A stretch of DNA of 64,000 nucleotides, taken from positions 80,193-144,192 of the forward strand of contig JBCDBR010000006.1 of the NCBI GenBank assembly GCA_039183205.1. Reading direction: 5' to 3'. This stretch comes from HKCCE3408 sp039183205 (lineage in GTDB: Bacteria > Pseudomonadota > Alphaproteobacteria > Rhodobacterales > Rhodobacteraceae). The notes beneath the pieces were generated by a model. That model was given only the letters and a program-made list of their open reading frames with translations. It was not told the origin of the DNA and searched no databases. Shown piece by piece: positions 1 to 9,013 of this stretch (position 1 is the stretch's first letter; every line of letters begins with the position of its first letter). The translations under genes were made by a program, and so were the position numbers.

Positions 1-453
1 GCCGAGGGTGAAGATCCGCCTTGCCCGCCAAATAACCTCGGCCGCGGTTTTCAGCGCATCCGCATCAAGCCCGGAAAAGGTGTCTTCGAGGTTGCGGATC
101 GCGCCCTCTGCCATATCTGCGAACAATCCGCCAAGATCGCCTGACTTGCGAATGTCTTGAAGCCATCGGGCACGATCCGGCAAGCTCACCGCGCCCTGAC
201 GGATAGCATCGCGAAACGGCGCTCGAAAATCCTCGTAGCCCTCAAAACCCACCTGCCGCGCCATACGGACAAAGGTGTTGGGCTTCACATTAGCGGCCTC
301 GGCGATCTCACGCACCGTGGACACCCCAACCTCCGATGGGTTTTCCAACACGTATCGGGCTGCTTTCTGGGCCTCGGGTGTCAAGGCGTCCCACTCTGCC
401 GAAAGCCGCGCCAGGACCGGAGATGACACATTTGTTCCATTCATGATTGACAT
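1..453 (-). CDS. MurR/RpiR-family regulator, N-terminal part
   Basis: The minus strand reads 151 open codons from ATG 453 to the window edge, so the C-terminus is missing. The N-terminal ~80 residues match an RpiR helix-turn-helix domain (STVREIAEAANVKPNTFVRM, then ARQVGFEGYEDFR). The last visible residues (RRIFTLG) look like the first strand of a SIS sugar-phosphate domain. An in-frame ATG at 444 is an alternative start. The gene diverges from the demethylase operon that begins at 520, with 66 bp between them, so it probably regulates that operon. RpiR regulators usually sense phosphosugars. Control of an N-methyl amino acid operon would therefore be atypical, and the effector is unknown. 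Confidence 0.85.
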   Translation of the reverse strand, partial: MSIMNGTNVSSPVLARLSAEWDALTPEAQKAARYVLENPSEVGVSTVREIAEAANVKPNTFVRMARQVGFEGYEDFRAPFRDAIRQGAVSLPDRARWLQDIRKSGDLGGLFADMAEGAIRNLEDTFSGLDADALKTAAEVIWRARRIFTLG

Positions 454-519
454 TGGTACATACGTTCCCTACCCCTGTCGAGCGGTTTTGTCCCCCCGAC
501 CGATGAAGGAGCGAGGCGA

Positions 520-2979
520 ATGGCTGAGGCGGCATTCCCCACACATGCGCGGGTTGTGATCGTGGGCGGTGGCATCATGGGGGTCGGGCTTGCCTATCAC
601 CTCGGTCATGAAGGCTGGGGGCCCGAAACGGTACTTCTGGAAAAGGCGGAGCTCACATCAGGGTCAACCTGGCATGCGGCGGGCCAGATCACTCATTCAA
701 CCAGCTCTTATTCGCTGGGCAAATGCGTCGATTACAATATCGGCCTTTATTCAGGCGGGCTTGAGGCGGAGACAGGGCAAGCGGTCACTTGGCACGGCTG
801 TGGGTCCTTCCGCTTGGCCTATAACCAAGATGAAATGGACTGGCTGCGCCATACGCTTTCGGTCGGGCGCGGCTTAGGGTTCAATATCGAACTTGTGGGG
901 CCAAATCAGGTGGCCGCATTGCACCCCTTCTACAATCTCGATGGCGTTCTGGGTGCGCTGCATACGCCGGATGACGGTCATGTCGATCCGACAAATGTGA
1001 CGATGGCGCTGGCGGCGGGCGCACGGACACACGGCGCGCGCATCCTGCGCCGCTGCCGCGCCACCAACATCACACCTATGCCAAACGGCGAATGGCTGGT
1101 GGACACCGACAAGGGCCCGATCCGCTGCGAACATGTCGTCAATGCCGGCGGCACCTATGCGCGTCAGATGGGTGAATGGTCGAACCTGCTCCTGCCGATG
1201 ACGTCGATGACGCATCATTACTTCGTGACAGATCCGGTCCCCGAATTTGCCGCGCTTGAGACCGAGCTTCCCGTCATCCGCGATGACCGAAAGGTCTCGG
1301 GTTATATCCGCATGGAACAGCAACGCGGCCTCATAGGGATCTACGAAAAATCCAACCCGAACACCGTTTGGGAGGATCACTGTCCCTGGGAGGCTGAAAA
1401 CGAGCTCTTCGATGCCGATTACGACCGGATCGCGCCCTGGCTCGAGGAAGCGCTGAACCGCATGCCGATCTTTGCCAATCTTGGCATATCCCGGGATGTA
1501 CATGGCGCGATCTCTCACCCGCCGGACGGCAACCCGCTGATTGGACCCGCGCCGGGGGCACGCAATTACTGGTGCTGCTGTGGCACACAGATCGGGATCG
1601 GATGGGGTCCTGGTCTCACGCGGGAATTGTCACGTTGGATGGTGCATGGTGCGGCCGACATCTCGATGCGTGACTATGATCCGCGTCGCTTTGGCGGGTA
1701 TGCGAAAAAGCCGTGGCAGATTGTCAAAGCCAAGGAAGATTATTGCCTTCGGCATGAAATCCCATTCCCGCACTTCAACCGCCTGGCCGGACGGCCGGTC
1801 AAACCATCCCCACTTTACGAAGTCCTGAGCACCAAAGGCGCGATTCATGAGGAGGTCTTTGGCTTTGAACGGCCGCGTTGGTTTGCAACGAACGGGGTCA
1901 CACAAGCCGACCATTACAGCTTTAGACATAGCCCGGTCGATGAGATGGTGGCAAACGAGGTCCGTGCCGTTAGGGAACGCGTTGGCGTGATGGACGTCAC
2001 CGCGTTTGCCAAGGTCGAGGTCGCCGGACCGGATGCCTATGCGCTGCTTGATCGGCTCATCGCCAATCGCATGCCGCAAAAGATCGGGTCCATTGCCCTG
2101 ACCCATATGCTGAACGCACGGGGCCGCATTGAGCTTGAAACCACAATCCTGCGGCTGGCGGAGGATCGGTTTTACCTCGTTTGTGCGGCCTTTTTCGAAC
2201 AGCGCTTGATCGATCACATCGCGCGCCATCGTGGCGCGGACGAGATCACAGTCACCTCGCTCTCGGAGACATGGGGTGCCTTGGCGCTCAACGGTCCAAG
2301 GGCCCGTGATGTGCTGAGCGCATGCACTTCAAGCCCGTTGGATAATGCAAAGTTCCGATGGCTCTCCGCCCAACGGATTGAGGTGGCCGGACATATGGTG
2401 TTGGCGATGCGCCTATCCTATGCAGGTGAACTCGGCTGGGAACTGCACATGCCAAGCGACAGCCTAGTTGCGGTTTACAACGCAGTTTGGGCCGCGGGCA
2501 TTCCGCATGGCATCGCCGATTACGGTAGTTTCGCGATGAATGCGATGCGGATGGAAAAAGGCTTCAAGGGCGCGTCGGAGCTGACCAATGAAGTGACGCT
2601 TGCCGAGGCCGATGTTCTGCGATTTGCGCGCAGCGACAAACACTATCTGGGTCGCGATCTGACCGTGAGCCAGCAGAGCCTGCGTTGGCTGTGCGCCTAC
2701 CTTGAGATTGCGCCGGACGGCGAAATTTACGGACATGGCGGTGAGGCCGTGCTGCAAGATGGTGTGGTCGTCGGCGCGACAGCGTCCGTTGCCTACGGGC
2801 CGTGTGTTGGAAAGATCTTGGCCTTCGCTTATTTGCGCCCAGATGCCGCCCGGCCTGGAACCACGCTTGAGGTTTTGATCCATGGCCAGCCCCGCATGGC
2901 CCGCGTCTTGGACGGTGCGGCTTATGATCCCGAAAACAAACGCCCCAGGACCGATGCGGCCATGGAGCCCGCGGAATAG
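520..2979 (+). CDS. FAD-dependent dimethylglycine/sarcosine dehydrogenase-like protein with GcvT domain
   Basis: This 819-aa protein joins an N-terminal DAO-type FAD oxidoreductase (dinucleotide motif GGGIMG at residues 16-21) to a C-terminal GcvT/aminomethyltransferase region (about residues 440-800). GSTWHAAG at 48-55 supplies His52, which corresponds to the histidine that holds FAD covalently in dimethylglycine dehydrogenases. Family members oxidatively remove N-methyl groups and pass formaldehyde to tetrahydrofolate. Start ATG 520 has GAAGGAG at 505-511. The enolase-superfamily gene follows after 5 bp. Substrate is inferred only: sarcosine, dimethylglycine or an N-methylproline-type compound are all possible. 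Confidence 0.9.
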   Translation: MAEAAFPTHARVVIVGGGIMGVGLAYHLGHEGWGPETVLLEKAELTSGSTWHAAGQITHSTSSYSLGKCVDYNIGLYSGGLEAETGQAVTWHGCGSFRLAYNQDEMDWLRHTLSVGRGLGFNIELVGPNQVAALHPFYNLDGVLGALHTPDDGHVDPTNVTMALAAGARTHGARILRRCRATNITPMPNGEWLVDTDKGPIRCEHVVNAGGTYARQMGEWSNLLLPMTSMTHHYFVTDPVPEFAALETELPVIRDDRKVSGYIRMEQQRGLIGIYEKSNPNTVWEDHCPWEAENELFDADYDRIAPWLEEALNRMPIFANLGISRDVHGAISHPPDGNPLIGPAPGARNYWCCCGTQIGIGWGPGLTRELSRWMVHGAADISMRDYDPRRFGGYAKKPWQIVKAKEDYCLRHEIPFPHFNRLAGRPVKPSPLYEVLSTKGAIHEEVFGFERPRWFATNGVTQADHYSFRHSPVDEMVANEVRAVRERVGVMDVTAFAKVEVAGPDAYALLDRLIANRMPQKIGSIALTHMLNARGRIELETTILRLAEDRFYLVCAAFFEQRLIDHIARHRGADEITVTSLSETWGALALNGPRARDVLSACTSSPLDNAKFRWLSAQRIEVAGHMVLAMRLSYAGELGWELHMPSDSLVAVYNAVWAAGIPHGIADYGSFAMNAMRMEKGFKGASELTNEVTLAEADVLRFARSDKHYLGRDLTVSQQSLRWLCAYLEIAPDGEIYGHGGEAVLQDGVVVGATASVAYGPCVGKILAFAYLRPDAARPGTTLEVLIHGQPRMARVLDGAAYDPENKRPRTDAAMEPAE

Positions 2980-2984
2980 CTCGG

Positions 2985-4088
2985 ATGAAGATCACTCGCC
3001 TGCGCCTATGGTTCGTGCCGCTAAAATCCCACGACACCTACTACATGGCCGCGGGCAAGACCTGCGCGACCGTCGAGACGGCGGTGATCGCGGTCGACAC
3101 TGATACCGGCCTGACCGGGTGGGGAGAGGTCTGCCCGATCCCGCATTATCTCGAAGCTTACGTACGCGGCGTCGCCCCGGCTTTGGCAGAGCTTGCGCCC
3201 GTCGTACTTGGTGCCGACCCAACGGGCGCGGAGACACTGACAGCGCGCATAGAGGCGTGGCTGCCGGGGCACCGCTACGCACGCTCGGCCTTGGACATCG
3301 CGTTTTGGGATCTCACGGGTAAGGTCGCGGGATTGCCACTGTCTGCGCTCTTGGGTGGTCAGTTTCAGGCTGACCTTCCGCTTTATCATTCGATCACGTC
3401 GACCGATCCTGACGATATGGCCCGCATGGCCCGTGAGGCGCAGGCTAGCGGCATCACGCAGTTCCAGGCAAAGCTGGGTGCCGGGGGCGATTGGCAAACC
3501 GATGTAGCGCGCTTGCGCAGGGTCCGCGAAGCGGTGGGACCGGGCCCTTTGGTCTACGGCGATTGGAATTGCGGAACAACGAGCCTAACGGCAAGCCGCG
3601 TTGGTCGGGCTGTTTTGGATCTCGATGTGATGCTGGAACAACCCTGCGCCACACTCCAGGATTGCGCGCGTGTTCGGATGGCGACCGGGCTGCCAATGAA
3701 GCTCGATGAATTGGCGCATGACACGCCGAGCTTACTTGACGCGCACCGTCTGGGCCTCATGGATGCGGTGGCTTTGAAGCTGTCAAAATTCGGCGGGTTG
3801 TCGGCGTTGCGCCGCGCACGTGATCTGTGCCTGCATCTCGGCCCGATGATGTGTATCGAAGACACATGGGGCAGTGATATTGCTATGGCTGCGGCCTTGC
3901 ACCTTGCCGCCGCGACCGATCCGGCGCGCGTGCTCAACGTGTGTGATCTTTCGGGCTATGTTAGCCCCAGGCTCGCGCCGGATGGGCCAACGCGCAACGC
4001 CGGTCGCATCGTGCCGCCTGACGGTCCGGGGCTTGGGATTACGCCCGATCTCGACCTTCTCGGCCAACCAGACGAAATAGTGGATTAG
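2985..4088 (+). CDS. Mandelate racemase/muconate lactonizing enzyme family; possible betaine 2-epimerase
   Basis: This 367-aa enolase-superfamily protein of the MLE subgroup has metal ligands Asp193 (YGDWN), Glu218 (LEQPC) and Asp241 (MKLDE). Candidate acid/base lysines are Lys163 (QAKLG) and Lys265 (LKLSKFGG), one on each side of the barrel as expected for a 1,1-proton-transfer epimerase. This layout and the C-terminal GPGLGITPD resemble hydroxyproline-betaine 2-epimerase (HpbD) from memory. Co-transcription with an N-demethylase fits that role. A dipeptide epimerase or a sugar-acid dehydratase remains possible. The next gene starts 4 bp downstream. Confidence 0.8.
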   Translation: MKITRLRLWFVPLKSHDTYYMAAGKTCATVETAVIAVDTDTGLTGWGEVCPIPHYLEAYVRGVAPALAELAPVVLGADPTGAETLTARIEAWLPGHRYARSALDIAFWDLTGKVAGLPLSALLGGQFQADLPLYHSITSTDPDDMARMAREAQASGITQFQAKLGAGGDWQTDVARLRRVREAVGPGPLVYGDWNCGTTSLTASRVGRAVLDLDVMLEQPCATLQDCARVRMATGLPMKLDELAHDTPSLLDAHRLGLMDAVALKLSKFGGLSALRRARDLCLHLGPMMCIEDTWGSDIAMAAALHLAAATDPARVLNVCDLSGYVSPRLAPDGPTRNAGRIVPPDGPGLGITPDLDLLGQPDEIVD

Positions 4089-4092
4089 CGCC

Positions 4093-5382
4093 ATGAACCG
4101 CATACAGAGCCAAGCCGAGTGGATCGCCCGTGCCGCCGAAGTGCTGCCGGCCGCAGGCTTTGGCAATTTCGATCCCGGCATCGTCATTTCCAAGGGCGAA
4201 GGATCGCGCGTCTGGGACGAAGACGGCCGCGAATACGTCGACTATTTGATTGGTTCGGGGCCCATGCTTTTGGGCCATGGACATCCTGAGGTGATGGAGG
4301 CGGTGCTCGAACAATTGCCTTTGGGGATGACGTTTTTTGCGAATAACGCGAAGGGTATAGAGCTTGCCGAAGCGATTGTGCAGGCGGTACCGTGCTGTGA
4401 TCAAGTCCGCTTTGTAACCTCTGGCGGAGAGGCGGACATGTATGCCGTTCGGTTGGCGCGCGCGGTCACTGGACACACCAAGATCATCAAGTTCGAAGGT
4501 GGCTATCACGGCATGTCGGCTGAGGCGCAAATGAGCCTAGCCCCGAGGCGCGAGGTCAATTTCCCGCAAGCGGTTCCGGACAGTGCCGGCATACCCCACT
4601 CGGTCGCCGATGAGATGCTGATCGCCCCGTTCAATGATCTCGACGCGGTGGCGTCGCTTCTTGGGGAGCACCGCGATATTGCCGCTATCATCGTCGAGCC
4701 GTTGCAACGGATCATTCCGGCGCAGCCTGGGTTTTTGGAAGGCCTCAGGAGGTTGTGCGACGCGTATGGCGTTTTGCTAATTTTCGATGAGATCGTCACC
4801 GGTTTTCGGGTTGCCTATGGCGGCGCGCAAGAACGCTATGGCGTCGTGCCGGACATATGCACTTTGGGAAAGATCATCGGCGGCGGCTTTCCATTGGCCG
4901 CTTTGGGCGCATCAACGGACGTGATGGCCCATTTCGACAAGGCGGCCGTGGGTGCAGATAACTGGCTGATGCAGCTTGGCACATTGTCGGGCAATCCCAT
5001 TGCCGCCGCGGCCGGTTTGAAAACGATGGAGCTGCTGCGCCGCCCAGGCCAATACGACGCGCTGCGCGCGATCGGTACGGCGCTTCAGAAGATGCAGGCA
5101 GAGGCGCTGATGCGCGAGGGGATCGCACATCGCATCTGCGGGGATGCGACGCTTTTCGACGTGTTATTCACCGACGCCGATTGCATTGACTACCGGTCCG
5201 CGCGCCACAAGGACCCAACGATCAACGACACCTACAACGCCGCCCTGCGCGCAGGCGGCGTCTTTAAATCTCCCGGAAAGCTCTATCCGAGCTTGGCCGT
5301 GACGGAGGCCGATCTCGCGTTGACCCATCAGGCCGTTGCGGCAGCCGCAGCCTCCCTCCGGGCATTTGCCAGCAAAGCGTAA
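4093..5382 (+). CDS. Class III PLP aminotransferase (glutamate-1-semialdehyde aminomutase-like)
   Basis: This 429-aa fold-type I PLP enzyme carries GGEADMYAVRLAR (cofactor phosphate region), the FDEIVTGFR motif with the PLP-ring aspartate, and the Schiff-base lysine in TLGKIIGGG. The overall form is that of the GSA-aminomutase/omega-transaminase group. It is the third gene of a tight operon (4-bp gap). It probably transaminates or isomerises a product of the upstream demethylase and epimerase. It is unlikely to be the housekeeping HemL, because it sits in a catabolic operon under an RpiR-type regulator. Confidence 0.85.
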   Translation: MNRIQSQAEWIARAAEVLPAAGFGNFDPGIVISKGEGSRVWDEDGREYVDYLIGSGPMLLGHGHPEVMEAVLEQLPLGMTFFANNAKGIELAEAIVQAVPCCDQVRFVTSGGEADMYAVRLARAVTGHTKIIKFEGGYHGMSAEAQMSLAPRREVNFPQAVPDSAGIPHSVADEMLIAPFNDLDAVASLLGEHRDIAAIIVEPLQRIIPAQPGFLEGLRRLCDAYGVLLIFDEIVTGFRVAYGGAQERYGVVPDICTLGKIIGGGFPLAALGASTDVMAHFDKAAVGADNWLMQLGTLSGNPIAAAAGLKTMELLRRPGQYDALRAIGTALQKMQAEALMREGIAHRICGDATLFDVLFTDADCIDYRSARHKDPTINDTYNAALRAGGVFKSPGKLYPSLAVTEADLALTHQAVAAAAASLRAFASKA

Positions 5383-5435
5383 CGCGCGCATCCGGGCAAA
5401 GACGTCCTGACGGACGCGATGATGCGCCGGCGCGC

Positions 5436-6821
5436 CTAACCCTCTGGCATCCAAAGCTCTGTCTCGGGATGAAACTGCGACCAAGCAAACCAAAACGCCT
5501 CATGGCTGCCCAGATCGTTACCATCCGCGTCAATCGCGCGAATACCGCCCGCGTTGAGTTCCAAATGGACATTCTCAACTACGATGTCGGCGCCGTCGAT
5601 GAGGGCAGCAAGCGTCGTGCTGCGTTGAAACGCAACCGGCGTCCCCGATGCTGTCACGATCCCGATGATGTCTTCGTGGACGGGTAAGCGTGGGTCAACA
5701 TCACCAACTGGAAATATCGGCCCATCCGCATCGCGGCCATTGCGGAAATCGGGGTCGCGGCCGAGCGCCAAGGCTTCAACCAAAACGGTCGTCTCGGGGT
5801 GAGCCGCGCGCCAGGAGCCCCAATCGGAGGTGACAACGCCCGCCTGTTCAAGCTGGAGCCCCTGCAACGGACCTGTAACGGCACGGCCCAGGAAGGTATC
5901 GAAGACGGAATAGGTGTTGATATCGTACATGACCTTGTTGGACCGGATCAGAAGGCCCGATGTCCGCAAAATCGGGCGCTCGATGCCCTCCGGCAGCCCG
6001 TCGGTGAAATAGGCCTGCGCCGCGCCGCAAAGCGTGCAATACGGAATGCCTAAGTCCCGCCCGCCAAGCGTGTCGTTGACCATCTCGCGCACTTCCATGA
6101 TCTGGCGCGGATAGGCGCGGTATTCTCCGTTAACCTCGATCCCGAAGACGATGTCATCGTCGTCAAGCCAGGTCGCCATATCGGCGCTAATCACGGCCGG
6201 ATTGTCCGCCGCTGGAATGCAATTGCAGATGTCATCGGTCGTGTCATAAGGGCGGTCGTCGATCAATACGCCACCCCAAGAGACCAGCCGCCAATCGATG
6301 TCGCCTTCGGTGAAAATGCGATCCCAGCCGGGGATGAAGTTTGTAAAGATCGTGCGCTTTACATCGAGATAGCCAGGATAAGACGGGATGTCCCACGCGA
6401 TCAGATAATCGGTGATTTCATTCAGACGCGAAGGCGTTTGCAGCTCGATATCGAGCAGGTCCGCCGCGGCGTTCGACAGTTGCACGTCAAACGACATCCG
6501 CCATGTGAACCGCATCATATCCGTGATCAGCCAGCCCAGCCGCGGATCGCCGGATTCGGCGATCTCGACCAATGCGACGGTTTGTTCGATGCCCCATCCG
6601 TTGCGCTCAAACGGTTCCACGAATGCCACGCGAACCGCCTCTTGCAATTCTGGTGACAATGGGCCGTCGGGCACGTCGGGCCGAGGGCCAAACTCAGCGA
6701 TCACATAATCCGGAAGCGTTGGCGCCTCTTGCGCTTGCGCCGCTCCGAACGCGCCAAGCGCGGCGGTGCAGAAAACGAAATGGGTGAGGGCGCGACGTGC
6801 GGCGCCGAAAACAGATTTCAT
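5436..6821 (-). CDS. Exported DUF3179 protein
   Basis: The 461-aa protein begins with a Sec-type signal (hydrophobic stretch around residues 10-28, ending GAAQAQ). The DUF3179 signature lies in the middle: VNGEYRAYPRQIM, a region ending in PYCTLCGAAQAYF, and a C-terminal FHPETELW. The paired cysteines in CTLC are typical of the family, whose function is not established. It lies downstream of the MFS gene on the same strand with about 190 bp between, so co-transcription is uncertain. It converges on the aminotransferase gene. Confidence 0.85.
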   Translation of the reverse strand: MKSVFGAARRALTHFVFCTAALGAFGAAQAQEAPTLPDYVIAEFGPRPDVPDGPLSPELQEAVRVAFVEPFERNGWGIEQTVALVEIAESGDPRLGWLITDMMRFTWRMSFDVQLSNAAADLLDIELQTPSRLNEITDYLIAWDIPSYPGYLDVKRTIFTNFIPGWDRIFTEGDIDWRLVSWGGVLIDDRPYDTTDDICNCIPAADNPAVISADMATWLDDDDIVFGIEVNGEYRAYPRQIMEVREMVNDTLGGRDLGIPYCTLCGAAQAYFTDGLPEGIERPILRTSGLLIRSNKVMYDINTYSVFDTFLGRAVTGPLQGLQLEQAGVVTSDWGSWRAAHPETTVLVEALALGRDPDFRNGRDADGPIFPVGDVDPRLPVHEDIIGIVTASGTPVAFQRSTTLAALIDGADIVVENVHLELNAGGIRAIDADGNDLGSHEAFWFAWSQFHPETELWMPEG

Positions 6822-7014
6822 GGTTGGCCTTCCCCGTATCGGTCAACGCCATTGCGTTGCATTGGTGATCGCGCGCCTACTTGTTACACGGACCGAATTT
6901 ACGGCTGCGATCCGACGGAATTTTCACATGATATAAATCGGCGCAAATCGGCGACACCACCAATCACGATTGCATCAGATTTCGGTGAACGCCCGGATCG
7001 CGCCTTCCTAATCC

Positions 7015-8298
7015 TCACCCAAAGCCTCTGCCAAGCGTGCGCCAGGTCAAAACCGAGAGAACGAATACGCCTGCGGCCGCCACCAAAAACGGCGCAATCA
7101 GCGCAAGTTCGCGGTCCATGATCGTCTCTGCGTAACGCACGAGCGCCCCAGAGCCTAAAAGGCCGAGGGGCATCGTGCCCCAAGCAAACAATCGATAAAT
7201 GCTGTTGACGCGCCCTCTGATCGCATCCGGCACGACCCTTTGGCGATAGGAAATTGAGACCGTGTTCCACAAAACGCCGCTAAGTGAGAACAAGAACATC
7301 GCACCGGCAACCATGACGGGCCCTGAGGCAAAGGCGATCAAAAGAAACACCGGCGTGGAAACAAGGCCCATCCACCGCGCCACATCCCCTTTTGACAGGA
7401 CCTTCAACACTGGCGCAGTCACCACGCCGCCGCACACGCCACCGACGGCTCCAACGGCTAAGATCAGACCATAGGTCGTCGCACCGGAGGCGAGATTTTC
7501 CTGCACATGCAAAACCAAAGCGATAAGCGCCATCTCTGCAAAGAAATTCCATAGGCCCGTGATCAGAACGAGCGTCCGCAGCATTGGGTGTCGAAAGACA
7601 AACCTGATGCAGGCCACCAATTCGGCATGCCAGCCCGCATTCGATGTCGTTTGGAGAAGTGCTTTGAATGAGCCCTTGAGAGAAGCCGTCAAACAAGCCG
7701 CGCACAGCAACGCAATCGCAATCGCCAAAAACGGCCAGGGCAGAGCGACCGCAATGAGAAATGCGCCCAGCGCTGGACCCGCCATTTCGTTGCCCACGGT
7801 CTCGACGCTGCCCAAATACCCGTTTGCGCGTTCCAATTCATCGGGCGGGACGATCCTGGGCAGCATGGATTGTGCGGCGTTGTCGCGGATGACTTCGGCA
7901 CATCCGATCCCGAAACCCAAACTGATGAGCATGCTATAAAGGGTTAGATCGTCAACGCCCTGCACGGGCGGGTTTGTAAGCGGCAAGCTGAGAAAGATGG
8001 CCGCGCCTGCTGCGGCATAGGCACATGCGCGGACCAAGTCGCACCCAATGATCAAGCGCCGGCGATCTGCACGATCGGCCAAGATACCCGCCGGTATAGA
8101 AAAGATCACCCAAGGTATGCGCAATGCGGCGGGTAGTGCCGCGATCCAAAACGGATCCCGGGTCAACAACGAGGCCGTCCAGGCCCAAGCGACGACAGCA
8201 ATGCCATCGCCGAGATTGGCCAAACCGACAGCGCCACCAAAGCGTGCCAAGGCGCCGCGCCGTCCCAACGGCCTGGCTCTTACACCTGTGTGGTGCAC
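7015..8298 (-). CDS. MFS efflux transporter, probable SoxR target
   Basis: This 427-aa membrane protein has about 12 hydrophobic segments and the MFS loop signature GILADRADRRRLI after the second helix. It resembles macrolide-efflux/EntS-type exporters. The start is GTG 8298, supported by a strong GGGGGAG ribosome-binding site at about 8305-8311. The gene diverges from soxR. A perfect SoxR box sits inside its promoter, between a TTGACC -35 and a TACCAA -10 separated by 19 bp. A role in exporting redox-active or toxic compounds is inferred from that control. Confidence 0.88.
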   Translation of the reverse strand: MHHTGVRARPLGRRGALARFGGAVGLANLGDGIAVVAWAWTASLLTRDPFWIAALPAALRIPWVIFSIPAGILADRADRRRLIIGCDLVRACAYAAAGAAIFLSLPLTNPPVQGVDDLTLYSMLISLGFGIGCAEVIRDNAAQSMLPRIVPPDELERANGYLGSVETVGNEMAGPALGAFLIAVALPWPFLAIAIALLCAACLTASLKGSFKALLQTTSNAGWHAELVACIRFVFRHPMLRTLVLITGLWNFFAEMALIALVLHVQENLASGATTYGLILAVGAVGGVCGGVVTAPVLKVLSKGDVARWMGLVSTPVFLLIAFASGPVMVAGAMFLFSLSGVLWNTVSISYRQRVVPDAIRGRVNSIYRLFAWGTMPLGLLGSGALVRYAETIMDRELALIAPFLVAAAGVFVLSVLTWRTLGRGFG

Positions 8299-8333
8299 GA
8301 CTGGCTCCCCCGTCCAATAACGATTCTTTGCCT

Positions 8334-8364
8334 TTGGTAGCCCCTCAACTTAAGTTGAGGTCAA
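8334..8364 (-). promoter_or_regulatory. SoxR-dependent promoter with 18-bp perfect palindrome
   Basis: CCTCAACTTAAGTTGAGG at 8343-8360 is a perfect inverted repeat of the SoxR-box type. On the minus strand it lies between -35 TTGACC (8359-8364) and -10 TACCAA (8334-8339), which are 19 bp apart. That overlong spacer is the hallmark of MerR-family activation. The site faces the MFS gene and sits about 25 bp upstream of the soxR start, so it may also mediate autoregulation. Confidence 0.85.
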
Positions 8365-8385
8365 GCGAAACCGAGGGGTCTGTGC

Positions 8386-8832
8386 ATGCGAGGATTGACG
8401 GTCGGAGAGGTGGCCAAACGCACCGGCGTCGCGGTGTCTGCGCTGCACTTCTATGAGCGACGAAACCTAATCCGTTCCGAACGTAACGCATCCAATCATC
8501 GGGTTTACCCGCGAAACGTCATCCGACGCGTGACGGTCATTCAGATCGCGCAGCGCGCGGGGCTCTCGCTCGGGGAGATTGCAAAGGCACTCGACCACCT
8601 TCCTAAGGATCGCGCAATTTCGATGGCCGATTGGGCACGCGTCTCGACGGGTTGGCGTGATGAACTGACATCTCGGATCGCGCTTTTGACGAGCCTACGC
8701 GACGAACTGACCGGTTGCATTGGATGTGGCTGCCTTAGCGTGGACGAATGCCCCCTGGCCAATGCAGATGACAAATTGTCGGCGCTCGGCTCGGGGCCGC
8801 ATTTGCTTGGCCCTGCGACGACTGAGACGTGA
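8386..8832 (+). CDS. soxR: Redox-sensing MerR-family activator SoxR
   Basis: The 148-aa protein has an N-terminal MerR winged helix (LTVGEVAKRTGVAVSALHFYE) and a dimerisation helix. It ends with the [2Fe-2S] cysteine set Cys111, Cys114, Cys116 and Cys122 (CIGCGCLSVDECPL), which defines SoxR. AGGGG lies about 8 nt before ATG 8386. In non-enteric bacteria SoxR usually controls a few efflux and redox genes directly rather than through SoxS. The divergent MFS gene with its SoxR box fits that pattern. Confidence 0.95.
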   Translation: MRGLTVGEVAKRTGVAVSALHFYERRNLIRSERNASNHRVYPRNVIRRVTVIQIAQRAGLSLGEIAKALDHLPKDRAISMADWARVSTGWRDELTSRIALLTSLRDELTGCIGCGCLSVDECPLANADDKLSALGSGPHLLGPATTET

Positions 8833-9013
8833 ACACGCCTGGCCGCGGGCTATCCAGCCTCGCAGCAGACCCTGCCAATCAATCACCGGACGCGCTATCG
8901 CGATGGCCGCCAAGTACGGCGCGCGAACCGGTGCGCGTCGCATCCATTACACCAAAATCACATGGCTCCGGGGTGGTCGGCGCAGCGAAGAAGATCGCGG
9001 CCGCGGAACAAAT

